The notes below the pieces were generated by a model. The model did not search any database and was not told the origin of the DNA. It saw nothing but the letters and a program-made list of their open reading frames with translations. DNA of 64,000 nt from Lepturacanthus savala (lineage: Eukaryota > Chordata > Actinopteri > Scombriformes > Trichiuridae), in NCBI GenBank assembly GCA_030544235.1, contig CM060478.1, forward strand, positions 754,727 to 818,726. The letters run 5' to 3'. The translations under genes were made by a program, and so were the position numbers. Positions 36,240 to 46,895 of this stretch are shown in pieces (the first letter of the stretch is position 1; every line of letters starts with the position of its first letter).

Positions 36240-36379
36240 CTGCTTCCTAAACACTGCGCTAAAACCATCAGCCAGGCCGTCAACAAGAAGAGCAAAAAGG
36301 CGACGGGGAAGAAAGGAGAACCAGAGAGAGAGAAGCCGGGAGTAGAGAGTATGAGGAAGAACCGGCTGCTGGTCACCAA
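36240..36379 (+). CDS. NCKAP1: NCKAP1 coding exon 19 (residues 629-675, last codon split)
   Basis: Acceptor ATTTTCCAG, donor GTCAGT. It encodes LLPKHCAKTISQAVNKKSKK through the basic linker GKKGEPEREKPGVE to RLLVT plus two bases of Asn. The Lys-rich part is a charged, likely flexible segment. Confidence 0.96.
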
Positions 36380-36655
36380 GTCAGTACCACTATTAAATAT
36401 ATATTAAATATATATAAATATATATAAATATATATAAATATATAGAGAATATATGGTCACCAAGTCAGTACCACACAGTTATAAAATATATATAAATATA
36501 TATATAAATATATAGAGAATATATGGTCACCAAGTCAGTACCACACAGTTATAAAATATATATAAATATATATAAATATATAGAGAATATATGGTCACCA
36601 AGTCAGTACCACTATTAAATATATATATAAATATATGGTCACCAAGTCAGTACAT
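36364..36655 (+). repeat. Array of the exon 19 donor and AT spacers, intron 19
   Basis: GGTCACCAA followed by GTCAGTACCA, the end of exon 19 and its donor, is repeated four times, with decoy donors at 36464, 36534, 36602 and 36646. Spacers are TATAAATA-rich with AGAGAATATAT. Confidence 0.95.
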
Positions 36656-36698
36656 ACACCATGATATAATATATATTTATATTCTTTCCTTGTTCCAG

Positions 36699-36830
36699 TC
36701 TGGACAAACTGCACACAGCTTTATCTGAACTCTGCTTCTCCATCAACTACGTCCCCAACCTGGTGGTCTGGGAGCACACCTTCACCCCCAGAGAATACCT
36801 GACCTCTCACCTGGAGATACGCTTCACCAA
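36699..36830 (+). CDS. NCKAP1: NCKAP1 coding exon 20 (residues 675-719, last codon split)
   Basis: Acceptor TTGTTCCAG, donor GTATAT. It encodes NLDKLHTALSELCFSINYVP to YLTSHLEIRFT plus two bases of Lys. The donor is followed at once by CA repeats. Confidence 0.97.
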
Positions 36831-36938
36831 GTATATACACACACACACACACAATACACACACACTACACAATACACACACACACACTAAAACACCATCC
36901 AAAGTATTTTAGTCCTAACCGGCTTGGTCTATCTCCAG

Positions 36939-37157
36939 GTCCATCGTGGGGATGACCATGTACAACCAGGCCACCCAGGAAATAGCCAAGCCCAGCGAGC
37001 TGCTGACCAGCGTCAGGGCCTACATGACGGTGCTGCAGTCCATCGAGAACTACGTCACCATCGACATCACCAGGGTCTTCAACAACGTCCTGCTGCAGCA
37101 GACGCAGCACCTGGACAGCCACGGGGAGCCCACCATCACCAGCCTCTATACTAACTG
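36939..37157 (+). CDS. NCKAP1: NCKAP1 coding exon 21 (residues 719-792, last codon split)
   Basis: The longest coding exon. Acceptor ATCTCCAG, donor GTACTG. It encodes KSIVGMTMYNQATQEIAKPS through RVFNNVLLQQTQHLDSHGE to SLYTN plus two bases of Trp. Its last 35 bases and the donor are repeated in 87-bp units downstream. Base composition is more GC-rich than neighbouring exons. Confidence 0.97.
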
Positions 37158-37790
37158 GTACTGGATAATTACTGGAGTCTGTAGTTTATATAGCAGGATA
37201 ATTACTAGAGGGGAGCCCACCATCACCAGCCTCTACACTAACTGGTACTAGATAATTACTGGAGTCTGTAGTTTATATAGCAGGATAATTACTAGAGGGG
37301 AGCCCACCATCACCAGCCTCTATACTAACTGGTACTGGATAATTACTGGAGTCTGTAGATTATATAGCAGGATAATTACTGGAGGGGAGCCCACCATCAC
37401 CAGCCTCTACACTAACTGGTACTGGATAATTACTGGAGTCTGTAGTTTATATAGTAGGATAATTACTGGAGGGGAGCCCACCATCACCAGCCTCTATACT
37501 AACTGGTACTGGATAATTACTGGAGTCTGTAGTTTATATAGTAGGATAATTACTGGAGTCTGTAGTTTATATAGTAGGATAATTACTGGAGTCTGTAGTT
37601 TATATAGTAGGATAATTACTGGAGGGGAGCCCACCATCACCAGCCTCTACACTAACTGGTACTGGATAATTACTGGAGTCTGTAGTTTATATAGCAGGAT
37701 AATTACTAGAGGGGAGCCCACCATCACCAGCTTATATACCATCTGGTACGGGATAATTACTGGAGTCTGTGGGTTATACTGCAGGATAAT
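37123..37790 (+). repeat. 87-bp tandem array of the exon 21 end, intron 21
   Basis: GGGGAGCCCACCATCACCAG, from the last 35 bases of exon 21, recurs at 37210, 37297, 37384, 37471, 37624 and 37711. Each copy carries its GTAC donor, except that the last is degenerate. Spacers contain GGATAATTACTGGAGTCTGT, partly amplified as a 33-bp sub-repeat. The 87-bp period is a multiple of three. Confidence 0.95.
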
Positions 37791-37849
37791 TACTGGATGA
37801 TCTAGTACTACTAATAATAAAATAATACAGTTACTACTAGTAGTAATAA

Positions 37850-37990
37850 TGTGTATTTGCTGCAGGTACCTGGAGTACTACAGTACTACTGCAGTACTAC
37901 TGTACTACAGTAGTACTAATACATATACTACTACAGTAGTACTAATACATATACTACTACAGTAGTACTAATACATATCCTGTGTATTTG
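37850..37990 (+). repeat. Partial duplicate of the exon 22 acceptor plus TACTAC repeats
   Basis: TGTGTATTTGCTGCAG followed by GTACCTGGAG, the acceptor and first bases of exon 22, occurs at about 37851-37876, 131 bases before the real one. Between them lies an ACTACAGTAGTACTAATACA repeat. Confidence 0.9.
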
Positions 37991-37996
37991 CTGCAG

Positions 37997-38127
37997 GTAC
38001 CTGGAGACGCTGCTGCGTCAGGTCAGTAACGGACACATCGCCTACTTCCCTGCTATGAAGGCCTTCGTTAACCTGCCCACAGAAAACGAGCTGACCTTCA
38101 ACGCTGAGGAGTACTCTGATATCTCTG
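37997..38127 (+). CDS. NCKAP1: NCKAP1 coding exon 22 (residues 792-836, last codon split)
   Basis: Acceptor TTTGCTGCAG, donor GTACAA. It encodes [20 protein letters not shown] to [10 protein letters not shown] plus one base of Glu. Both ends of this exon have decoy copies in the adjoining introns. Confidence 0.96.
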
Positions 38128-38462
38128 GTACAATAATATATATATTATTATTAATACATATTAATATATTATACTGAGGAGTACTCTGATATCTCTGGTA
38201 CAATAATATATATATATTATTATATATATTAATATATTATACTGAGGAGTACTCTGATATCTCTGGTACAATAATATATATATTATTATATATATATTAA
38301 TATATTATACTGAGGAGTACTCTGATATCTCTGGTACAATAAAATATATATTATTATATATATATTAATATATTATACTGAGGAGTACTCTGATATCTCT
38401 GGTACAATAATATATATATATTATTATATATAATAATATATTATACTGAGGAGTACTCTGAC
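38104..38462 (+). repeat. Array of the exon 22 donor, intron 22
   Basis: CTGAGGAGTACTCTGATATC and TCTG|GTACAATA from the end of exon 22 recur at about 38174, 38243, 38310, 38379 and 38446 (the last truncated). Period is 67-70 bp, with AT-rich spacers. Confidence 0.95.
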
Positions 38463-38655
38463 ATTATTATAGTATATTAATATAATTCTATACTAACATC
38501 TCTGGTAAATTAACACCATTATTATTAGATTCTAAGTATTAAACCATGTTAATATAATATAATTAGTCTCCAACTTCATCAAAGTCTCAGAATGTTCTAT
38601 TGATTGGTTGATTGATTGATTGGTTGATTGATTAATTAATTGATTGTTTCCTCAG

Positions 38656-38753
38656 AGATGCGTTCTCTCTCTGAGTTGTTGGGTCCGTACGGGATGAAGT
38701 TTCTCAGTGAGAGTTTGATGTGGCACATTTCATCACAGGTGGCTGAGCTGAAG
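38656..38753 (+). CDS. NCKAP1: NCKAP1 coding exon 23 (residues 836-868)
   Basis: Acceptor TTTCCTCAG, donor GTAACA. It encodes [20 protein letters not shown] to SSQVAELK. The donor GTAACACACAC leads directly into 1.7 kb of CA/TATAA repeats. Confidence 0.97.
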
Positions 38754-39851
38754 GTAACACACACACACACACACACACATTATAACACACACACACACAC
38801 ACACTATAACACACACACACACACATTATAACACACACACACACATTATAACACACACACTATAACACACACACACACACACTATAACACACACACACAC
38901 ACACACTATAACACACACACACACATTATAACACACACACACACACATTATAACACACACACACACACACACTATAACACACACACACACACACTATAAC
39001 ACACACACACACATTATAACACACACACACACACATTATAACACACACACACACACATTATAACACACACACACACACATTATAACACACACACACACAC
39101 ATTATAACACACACACACACATTATAACACACACACACACTATAACACACACACACACACTATAACACACACACACACTATAACACACACACACACACAC
39201 TATAACACACACACACACATTATAACACACACACACACTATAACACACACACACACACTATAACACACACACACACTATAACACACACACACACACTATA
39301 ACACACACACACTATAACACACACACACACACTATAACACACACACACACATTATAACACACACACACACTATAACACACACACACACTATAACACACAC
39401 ACACACTATAACACACACACACACTATAACACACACACACATTATAACACACACACACACACTATAACACACACACACACACTATAACACACACACATTA
39501 TAACACACACACACATTATAACACACACACACATTATAACACACACACACATTATAACACACACACACACATTATAACACACACACACATTATAACACAC
39601 ACACACACTATAACACACACACACACTATAACACACACACACACTATAACACACACACACACTATAACACACACACACACTATAACACACACACACACAC
39701 ACTATAACACACACACACACACACTATAACACACACACACACACACACACTATAACACACATTATAACACACACACACACATTATAACACACACACACAC
39801 TATAACACACACACACACACTATAACACACATTATAACACACACACACACT

Positions 39852-39894
<43 letters not shown>

Positions 39895-40446
39895 TAACAC
39901 ACATTATAACACACACACACACACACACTATAACACACATTATAACACACACACACACACATATATTATAACACACACACACTATAACACACACACACAC
40001 ATATATTATAACACACACACACTATAACACACACACACACATATATTATAACACACACACACACACTATAACACACACACACATTATAACACACACACAC
40101 ATAACACACACACACACACACTATAACACACACACACACATATTATAACACACACATTATAACACACATATTATAACACACACACACACACACACTATAA
40201 CACACACACTATAACACACACACACACTATAACACACACACACATATTATAACACACACACACACATATTATAACACACACACACATATTATAACACACA
40301 CACACACTAACACACACACACACTATAACACACACACACATATTATAACACACACACACACTATAACACACACACACACTATAACACACACACACACTAT
40401 AACACACACACTATAACACACACACTATAACACACACACACTATAA
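38754..40446 (+). repeat. 1.7-kb CA/TATAA array from the exon 23 donor, intron 23
   Basis: Starts at the donor GTAACACACAC and continues as (CA)n blocks punctuated by ATTATAA or CTATAA every 15-30 bases. The punctuating TAACAC may derive from the donor itself. Exonic bases are not clearly included. Confidence 0.95.
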
Positions 40447-40484
40447 CAGGACAGGATATCAATGTAAAGGACACTTAATGTTTT

Positions 40485-41040
40485 ATAAATGTGGTTAAAT
40501 TCTGTATATTGATGTGTTTCTATAGAAACTGGTGGTGAGAACATTTATAACTGGTTAAATTCTATATATTTATATTTATTTCTATATATATTTATGTGTT
40601 TTTATAGAAACTGGTGGTGAGAACATTTATAACTGGTTAAATTCTATATATTTATATTTATTTCTATATATATTGATGTGTTTCTATAGAAACTGGTGGT
40701 GAGAACATTTATAACTGGTTAAATTCTATATATTTATATTTATTTCTATATATATTGATGTGTTTCTATAGAAACTGGTGGTGGAGAACATTTATAACTG
40801 GTTAAATTCTATATATTTATATTTATTTCTATATATATTGATGTGTTTCTATAGAAACTGGTGGTGGAGAACATTTATAACTGGTTAAATTCTATATATT
40901 TATATTTATTTCTATATATATTGATGTGTTTCTATAGAAACTGGTGGTGGAGAACATTTATAACTGGTTAAATTCTATATATTTATATTTATTTCTATAT
41001 ATATTGATGTGTTTCTATAGAAACTGGTGGTGGAGAACAT
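40485..41040 (+). repeat. Array of the exon 24 acceptor and exon start, intron 23
   Basis: TGATGTGTTTCTATAG followed by AAACTGGTGGTG and GAGAACAT is repeated about every 82-83 bp. Decoy exon starts are at 40526, 40608, 40690, 40772, 40855 and 40938; the authentic one is 41021. The first three decoys lack one G in the exon part. Confidence 0.95.
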
Positions 41041-41114
41041 GGACGTTCTGACCCAGATGAGGACGAGCTTCGATAAACCAGAACACATGGCTGCTCTGTT
41101 CAAGAAACTCACCT
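41021..41114 (+). CDS. NCKAP1: NCKAP1 coding exon 24 (residues 869-900, last codon split)
   Basis: Acceptor GTTTCTATAG, donor GTAAAC. It encodes KLVVENMDVLTQMRTSFDKP to ALFKKLT plus one base of Ser. Six near-copies of its acceptor and first 20 bases lie upstream; only this copy continues into coding sequence. Confidence 0.96.
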
Positions 41115-41503
41115 GTAAACACGACTTTAACAACAAATAACAACAACAACAACAACAACAGTCTCATTAACAGGAACATTTAAATATAAAAGTTCATATT
41201 CACACATTTTCACATCCATTAATCACATTTATTCAGACTCAGGTTCAAATTAACGCGATATTTTCTGGTTGAAATGTGGCTGCACACACGTACGTGTGCA
41301 CGTGAGCATGTGACCACGTGCACGAGCACATACACACGACAGTAGAAAAACCTCGAAGGCTGAAACCTGCAGAAAACAAGTGAATAATCTGATAAAATGT
41401 GAATATATGATGTGATATAACATAGAAGTCTGTGTTTCTGCTGCTTGTCTCTGGCTCCTTGGTCAGTTTCCTCGTTAATAATTAAATGCATGTGATTTAA
41501 TTG

Positions 41504-41536
<33 letters not shown>
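41504..41536 (+). repeat. (TG)n acting as the acceptor tract of exon 25
   Basis: TG repeat immediately before GCAGCAG. Confidence 0.95.
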
Positions 41537-41539
<3 letters not shown>

Positions 41540-41622
41540 CAGTGGACAGCGTCCTGAAGAGGATGACCATCATCGGGGTCATCCTGTCCTTCCGCTCTCT
41601 GGCCCAGGAAGCTCTGAGAGAC
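41540..41622 (+). CDS. NCKAP1: NCKAP1 coding exon 25 (residues 900-927), tandem NAGNAG acceptor
   Basis: The acceptor follows a TG repeat and reads GCAGCAG. The first AG (41539) gives SVDSVLKRMTIIGVILSFRS to EALRD, as in the family. The second AG would drop three bases and replace Ser-Val by Leu. Donor GTAAGG. Confidence 0.95.
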
Positions 41623-41679
41623 GTAAGGACGTCACCACTTTAATAGTAGAAAAGACCAAATAAACCAGGAAATGACCTG

Positions 41680-42720
41680 AGAGTTTAAACATTTATTAAT
41701 TATAAATAACTCAAATACATTTATTGAATATTTTTGGATTTTTTTATATATTTTTATATTTATTATTATTCTTATTTTATTATTTATTTATTTATTGTAT
41801 TTTCTTTATATATTTTTAATTTTTCTTAATTTCTTATTTTTTATATTTATTTTTATCATTCAATTTTATAATTTGTTGTTTATATTTTATATAAATTTAT
41901 ATTGTATTTTTTAAAATATTTTATTTATTTATTATTTTTAGCATCTTGAATAATTTTAGTTTTTTGTGGTTTTAATATTTTCTTTGTATATTTTTAAAAA
42001 ATTAGTTTTTGAGTATTTTATTATTTTTACTTTTAATAATTATTTTTAGTACTTTATAGTATTTTTATTTGGTGGTTTTAGTATTTTCTTTATATATTTT
42101 TTATTTTTTTTGTATTTTAGCTTTATATTTATTATTACTGATTATTTATCATTCAATTTTATAATTTGTTGTTTATATTTTATATAAATTTATATTGTAT
42201 TTTGAAAATATTTTATTTATTTATTATTTTTAGTATCTTGAATAATTTTTTTGTGGTTTTAATATTTTCTTTGTATATTTTTAAATTATTATTTTTTGTA
42301 TTTGAGTATTTTATTATTTTTACTTTTAATATTTATTATTTTTACTTTTAATATTTATTATTTTCTTTATATATTTTATTATTTTTATTTTTTTTATATA
42401 CCAACTGGTTTTATTATTTATTTATTTTAGTAATTTATATTTTTTATTATTACTTTTAGCATTAAATTCTATACTTATTTATATTTTATATACATTTATA
42501 TTATTTTTGTATTTTTATATATATATTTTTTTTACTTTTTGTATTTTAGTATTTGTGTTTTTTTTATTTTATTATTATTATTTGTAGTATCTTGAATATT
42601 TAGTTTTTCTGTGGTTTCTTTGTATAATTTTAAATTATTATGTTTTGTATTTTAATATTTTATTATTTTTACTTTTAGCATTTAATCATCAAGAAAACTA
42701 AATAAACCAGGAAATAACCA
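41680..42720. repeat. T-rich low-complexity repeat, intron 25
   Basis: Recurring TTTTTATTATTTTTAGTATC and TCTTTGTATATTTTTAAATT blocks, very like 10080-10860 in intron 1. Copies of one dispersed A/T-rich element are likely. Confidence 0.75.
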
Positions 42721-42770
42721 GAGAATTTAGACATTTTCTTCTTTAAAGAAGCAGCTGAAGTGTCTGTGGT

Positions 42771-42776
<6 letters not shown>

Positions 42777-42851
<75 letters not shown>
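42777..42851. repeat. (TA)n microsatellite, intron 25
   Basis: About 36 TA units ending roughly 40 bases before exon 26. Confidence 0.96.
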
Positions 42852-42853
<2 letters not shown>

Positions 42854-42889
42854 AAATGATAATGAAGCTGAGTCTTGTTTGTCCTGCAG

Positions 42890-42970
42890 GTTTTATCCTG
42901 TCACATTCCGTTCCTGGTGAGTTCCGTGGAGGATTTTAAGGATCACATTCCCAGAGAGACGGACATGAAG
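42890..42970 (+). CDS. NCKAP1: NCKAP1 coding exon 26 (residues 928-954)
   Basis: Acceptor GTCCTGCAG, donor GTACAG, phase 0 at both ends. It encodes VLSCHIPFLVSSVEDFKDHI to PRETDMK. A (TA)n tract ends about 40 bases upstream. Confidence 0.96.
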
Positions 42971-43058
42971 GTACAGAGAACCTGTCCTGCAGGTTGGACC
43001 TGTTGTTAGTTTGTTGTTGTTGTTTGTTGTTGTTTATGGTTGTTTATGGTGTGTCCAG

Positions 43059-43152
43059 GTGGCCATGAACGTGTACGAGCTGTCTTCAGCAGCAGGTTTA
43101 CCCTGTGAGATCGACCCGGCCCTGGTGGTGGCGCTGTCCTCCCAGAAGAGTG
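43059..43152 (+). CDS. NCKAP1: NCKAP1 coding exon 27 (residues 955-986, last codon split)
   Basis: Acceptor GTGTCCAG, donor GTGAGT. It encodes VAMNVYELSSAAGLPCEIDP to VVALSSQKS plus one base of Glu. Confidence 0.97.
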
Positions 43153-43280
43153 GTGAGTTACTGGGAAATGACACTAAGACACATGAATAATAATAATGTG
43201 TTATTATTAATAATAATTAATGACACTAACACATTAATACAGCAGCTCTGTCCTGACTGTGTGTGTGTGTGTGTGTGTAG

Positions 43281-43397
43281 AGAACATCAGTCCAGAGGAG
43301 GAGTATAAGATCGCGTGTCTACTGATGGTTTTCGTCGCCGTTTCCCTGCCGACGCTGGCGAGCAACGTGATGTCACAGTACAGCCCCGCCATCGAAG
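43281..43397 (+). CDS. NCKAP1: NCKAP1 coding exon 28 (residues 986-1025, last codon split)
   Basis: The acceptor is a TG repeat ending GTGTAG; donor GTAGGT. It encodes [20 protein letters not shown] to [12 protein letters not shown] plus one base of Gly. It includes the hydrophobic helix [14 protein letters not shown]. Confidence 0.97.
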
Positions 43398-44336
43398 GTA
43401 GGTGGGACGCCATGTTGGTGGGACACCATGTTGGTGGTGGTAGGACGCCATGTTGGTGGGACACCATGTTGGTGGTGGTAGGACGCCATGTTGGTGGGAC
43501 ACCATGTTGGTGGTGGTAGGACGCCATGTTGGTGGGACACCATGTTGGTGGTGGTAGGACGCCATGTTGGTGGTGGTGGGACGCCATGTTGGCGGGACAC
43601 CATGTTGGTGGTGGTAGGACGCCATGTTGGTGGTGGTGGGACGCCATGTTGGCGGGACACCATGTTGGTGGTGGTAGGATGCCATGTTGGTGGGACACCA
43701 TGTTGGTGGTAGGACGCCATGTTGGTGGTGGTAGGATGCCATGTTGGTGGGACACCATGTTGGTGGTGGGACGCCATGTTGGTGGGACACCATGTTGGTG
43801 GGACGCCATGTTGGTGGTGGTAGGACGCCATGTTGGTGGTGGGACGCCATGTTGGTGGGACACCATGTTGGTGGTGGGACGCCATGTTGGTGGGACACCA
43901 TGTTGGTGGGACGCCATGTTGGTGGGACACCATGTTGGTGGGACGCCATGTTGGTGGTGGTAGGACGCCATGTTGGTGGTGGTGGGACGCCATGTTGGTG
44001 GTGGTGGGACGCCATGTTGGTAGGACGCCATGTTGGTAGGACGCCATGTTGGTAGAACGCAATGTTAGTAGGACGCCATGTTGGTAGGACGCCATGTTGG
44101 TAAGACGCCGTGTTGGTGGTACAACATGTTGGTGGTGGTGGGACGCCATATTGGTAGGATGCCATGTTGGTGGGACGCCATGTTGGTAGTGGTAGGACGC
44201 CATGTTGGTGGGACAACATGTTGGTGGTGGTGGGATGCCCTATTGGTAGGATGCCATATTGGTAGGACGTTATGGTGGTGGTGGTAGGACGCCATAGAAC
44301 ATAAGACACCATTCTGGTAGGACGCCATGTTGGTAG
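43398..44336 (+). repeat. GACGCCATGTTGGTGG minisatellite, intron 28
   Basis: Starts at the exon 28 donor (GTAGGTGGGACGCCATG) and runs for about 940 bp. It combines GGACGCCATGTTGGTGG, GGGACACCATG and GGTGGTAGGACG modules. The donor's own GTAGG is contained in the units, but exonic bases are not. It becomes degenerate toward the 3' end. Confidence 0.95.
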
Positions 44337-45240
44337 GAACATATTTGTACATAGAAAGTCTAGATGTGTCATCCAGGCTGGCGGCCATCTTACGACAGGG
44401 AGCTCACTCACCCATAACAATGTATTATTCTAATGGTGCATGTTCCTTTAAATGACCAAAACTTTATCAATTTTCAAACAGTTTGTGGCAAACTTATAGT
44501 TTTTAAGTATATATAATATATAGTTTTTATGTTAATGTCTACAGAGAGGTGTGTATATATATATATGTGTATATATGTATATAATAGTTGTTGCTGTAAA
44601 TTGGCCTTTAGAGTGAATCAGGAGTTAATTTTCCGTCTCTGCATAGAATCATCGTGTGACAGCAGAATCATAATAAACCCTAATTTACTGCATCAGTAGA
44701 TGAGTCAACGTTTACTGTGAAACTCATCATCCTCCGTGTTTCCTGTCCTTTTCCTTATAATTTAACACGTTTAACAGCTGATTCGCCGCCTGTTTTCCGG
44801 TTAAATAAACAGGATATTTTCAGTCGCTGCAGTGAACCCAGGCTGTTTTTTGCCGCCGTATCAAAGACGTCCGTCACCGGACGATAAATTATCAAGACGT
44901 CTCGACTCTAACGAGCCTGAAATGAGAGAGTGGCTGCTTAATAAGACACGTTGGAGGAGGATAACGAGCTGTAATGGGCTTCATCTTTGTTGGGACGCAG
45001 CCTGAATACTGACAGAGATCAGTGACTCGACCACGACCTCCTCTACAACCACATCTGATTTATACTTTATATGTAGATTAGTAATAAAACTGTCATAGAA
45101 AAGGGAACTTGGACTGATTTCAAACAGGAAAAACTCTTATAATCATATATTTTATTACATAATATTCACAATAATTTAGTGATATTTATGTTTCCTCCTC
45201 AGAAATTACTGCAATTAAACTTTTAAAGAGTCACACTTGA
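44337..45240. other. Intron 28 unique sequence, possible conserved non-coding block
   Basis: Unlike its surroundings, about 44600-45060 is non-repetitive and of balanced composition. It has no open frame of note. It could be an ancient regulatory element, but I have no comparison to prove it. Confidence 0.4.
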
Positions 45241-45257
45241 TGTGATAAACCAGACCT

Positions 45258-45452
45258 GGGTTAATAGTGTGGGTTACTATGGTAACAGCGTGTGTTACTA
45301 TGGTAACAGTGTGTGTTCTTATGGTAACGACGTGTGCTTTCTGCCCTCTACCTGGGTTAATAGATGGTTTATTAGACTGTGTTCCCATGGTAACGGTGTG
45401 TGTGTTTGCTGCCCCCTACAGGTGATTAACAGGTGTGTGTTCCCATGGTAAC

Positions 45453-45530
<78 letters not shown>

Positions 45531-45541
45531 GCCCCCTACAG
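45258..45541 (+). repeat. GGTAACRGTGTGTG repeats and duplicated exon 29 acceptor
   Basis: Units with ATGGTAACGGTGTGTG, ending in a long (TG)n at about 45451-45525. TTTGCTGCCCCCTACAGG, the exon 29 acceptor, occurs a first time at about 45404-45421 and again at the real site 45541. Confidence 0.92.
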
Positions 45542-45651
45542 GCCACTGCAACAACATCCACTGTCTGGCTAAAGCCATCAACCAGATCGCTGCTGCTCTG
45601 TTCACCATCCACAAAGGAAGCATAGAGGACCGACTCAAAGAGTTCCTGGCT
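45542..45651 (+). CDS. NCKAP1: NCKAP1 coding exon 29 (residues 1025-1061)
   Basis: Acceptor GCCCCCTACAG, donor GTAAGA. It encodes GHCNNIHCLAKAINQIAAAL to DRLKEFLA. It ends in phase 0 and is followed by about 41 thirty-base copies of its own donor region, which keep this frame open until 46893. Confidence 0.96.
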
Positions 45652-46893
45652 GTAAGATTTACCTTTAACACACACCTGGCTGTTAGATTTACCTTTAATA
45701 CACACCTGGCTGTTAGATTTACCTTTAACACACACCTGGCTGTAAGATTTACCTTTAACACACACCTGGCTGTAAGATTTACCTTTAACACACACCTGGC
45801 TGTAAGATTTACCTTTAATACACACCTGGCTGTAAGATTTACCTTTAACACACACCTGGCTGTAAGATTTACCTTTAACACACACCTGGCTGTAAGATTT
45901 ACCTTTAATACACACCTGGCTGTAAGATTTACCTTTAATACACACCTGGCTGTTAGATTTACCTTTAACACACACCTGGCTGTAAGATTTACCTTTAATA
46001 CACACCTGGCTGTAAGATTTACCTTTAATACACACCTGGCTGTAAGATTTACCTTTAATACACACCTGGCTGTAAGATTTACCTTTAATACACACCTGGC
46101 TGTAAGATTTACCTTTAATACACACCTGGCTGTTAGATTTACCTTTAACACACACCTGGCTGTTAGATTTACCTTTAATACACACCTGGCTGTAAGATTT
46201 ACCTTTAACACACACCTGGCTGTAAGATTTACCTTTAATACACACCTGGCTGTTAGATTTACCTTTAATACACACCTGGCTGTAAGATTTACCTTTAATA
46301 CACACCTGGCTGTAAGATTTACCTTTAATACACACCTGGCTGTTAGATTTACCTTTAATACACACCAGGCTGTAAGATTTACCTTTAATACACACCTGGC
46401 TGTAAGATTTACCTTTAACACACACCTGGCTGTAAGATTTACCTTTAACACACACCTGGCTGTTAGATTTACCTTTAACACACACCTGGCTGTAAGATTT
46501 ACCTTTAACACACACCTGGCTGTAAGATTTACCTTTAACACACACCTGGCTGTAAGATTTACCTTTAATACACACCTGGCTGTAAGATTTACCTTTAACA
46601 CACACCTGGCTGTAAGATTTACCTTTAATACACACCTGGCTGTAAGATTTACCTTTAATACACACCTGGCTGTTAGATTTACCTTTAACACACACCTGGC
46701 TGTTAGATTTACCTTTAATACACACCTGGCTGTAAGATTTACCTTTAACACACACCTGGCTGTAAGATTTACCTTTAATACACACCTGGCTGTAAGATTT
46801 ACCTTTAATACACACCTGGCTGTAAGATTTACCTTAAACACACACCTGGCTGTAAGATTTACCTTTAACACACACCTGGCTGTAAGATTTACC
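45645..46893 (+). repeat. 30-bp array of the exon 29 donor, intron 29
   Basis: About 41 copies of an exact 30-bp unit: CTGGCT (exon 29 end) plus GTAAGATTTACCTTTAACAC ACAC. I see no unit with a length change until the last base or two. Variation is confined mainly to GTAAG/GTTAG and AACA/AATA. Frame is open on both strands because the period is a multiple of three. Confidence 0.98.
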
Positions 46894-46895
46894 TT

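Noticed and set aside
41021..41140. Alternative NCKAP1 end by read-through of exon 24 (ending HDFNNK)
   Set aside because: The GTAAAC donor at 41115 restores the family frame into exon 25. The read-through is simple intron retention.
42166..42351. Phe/Ile-rich frame that could suggest membrane segments
   Set aside because: T-rich low-complexity intron DNA.
43287..44420. Minus-strand open frame of 377 codons, rich in His, Pro and Trp
   Set aside because: It lies in the intron 28 minisatellite and consists of its repeats; frames open on both strands because of repeat composition.
45319..46871. Two minus-strand frames of nearly 500 codons (SQVCIKGKSY and LTARCVLKVN repeats)
   Set aside because: Shadows of the 30-bp array. 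A period divisible by three without stops opens several frames at once.
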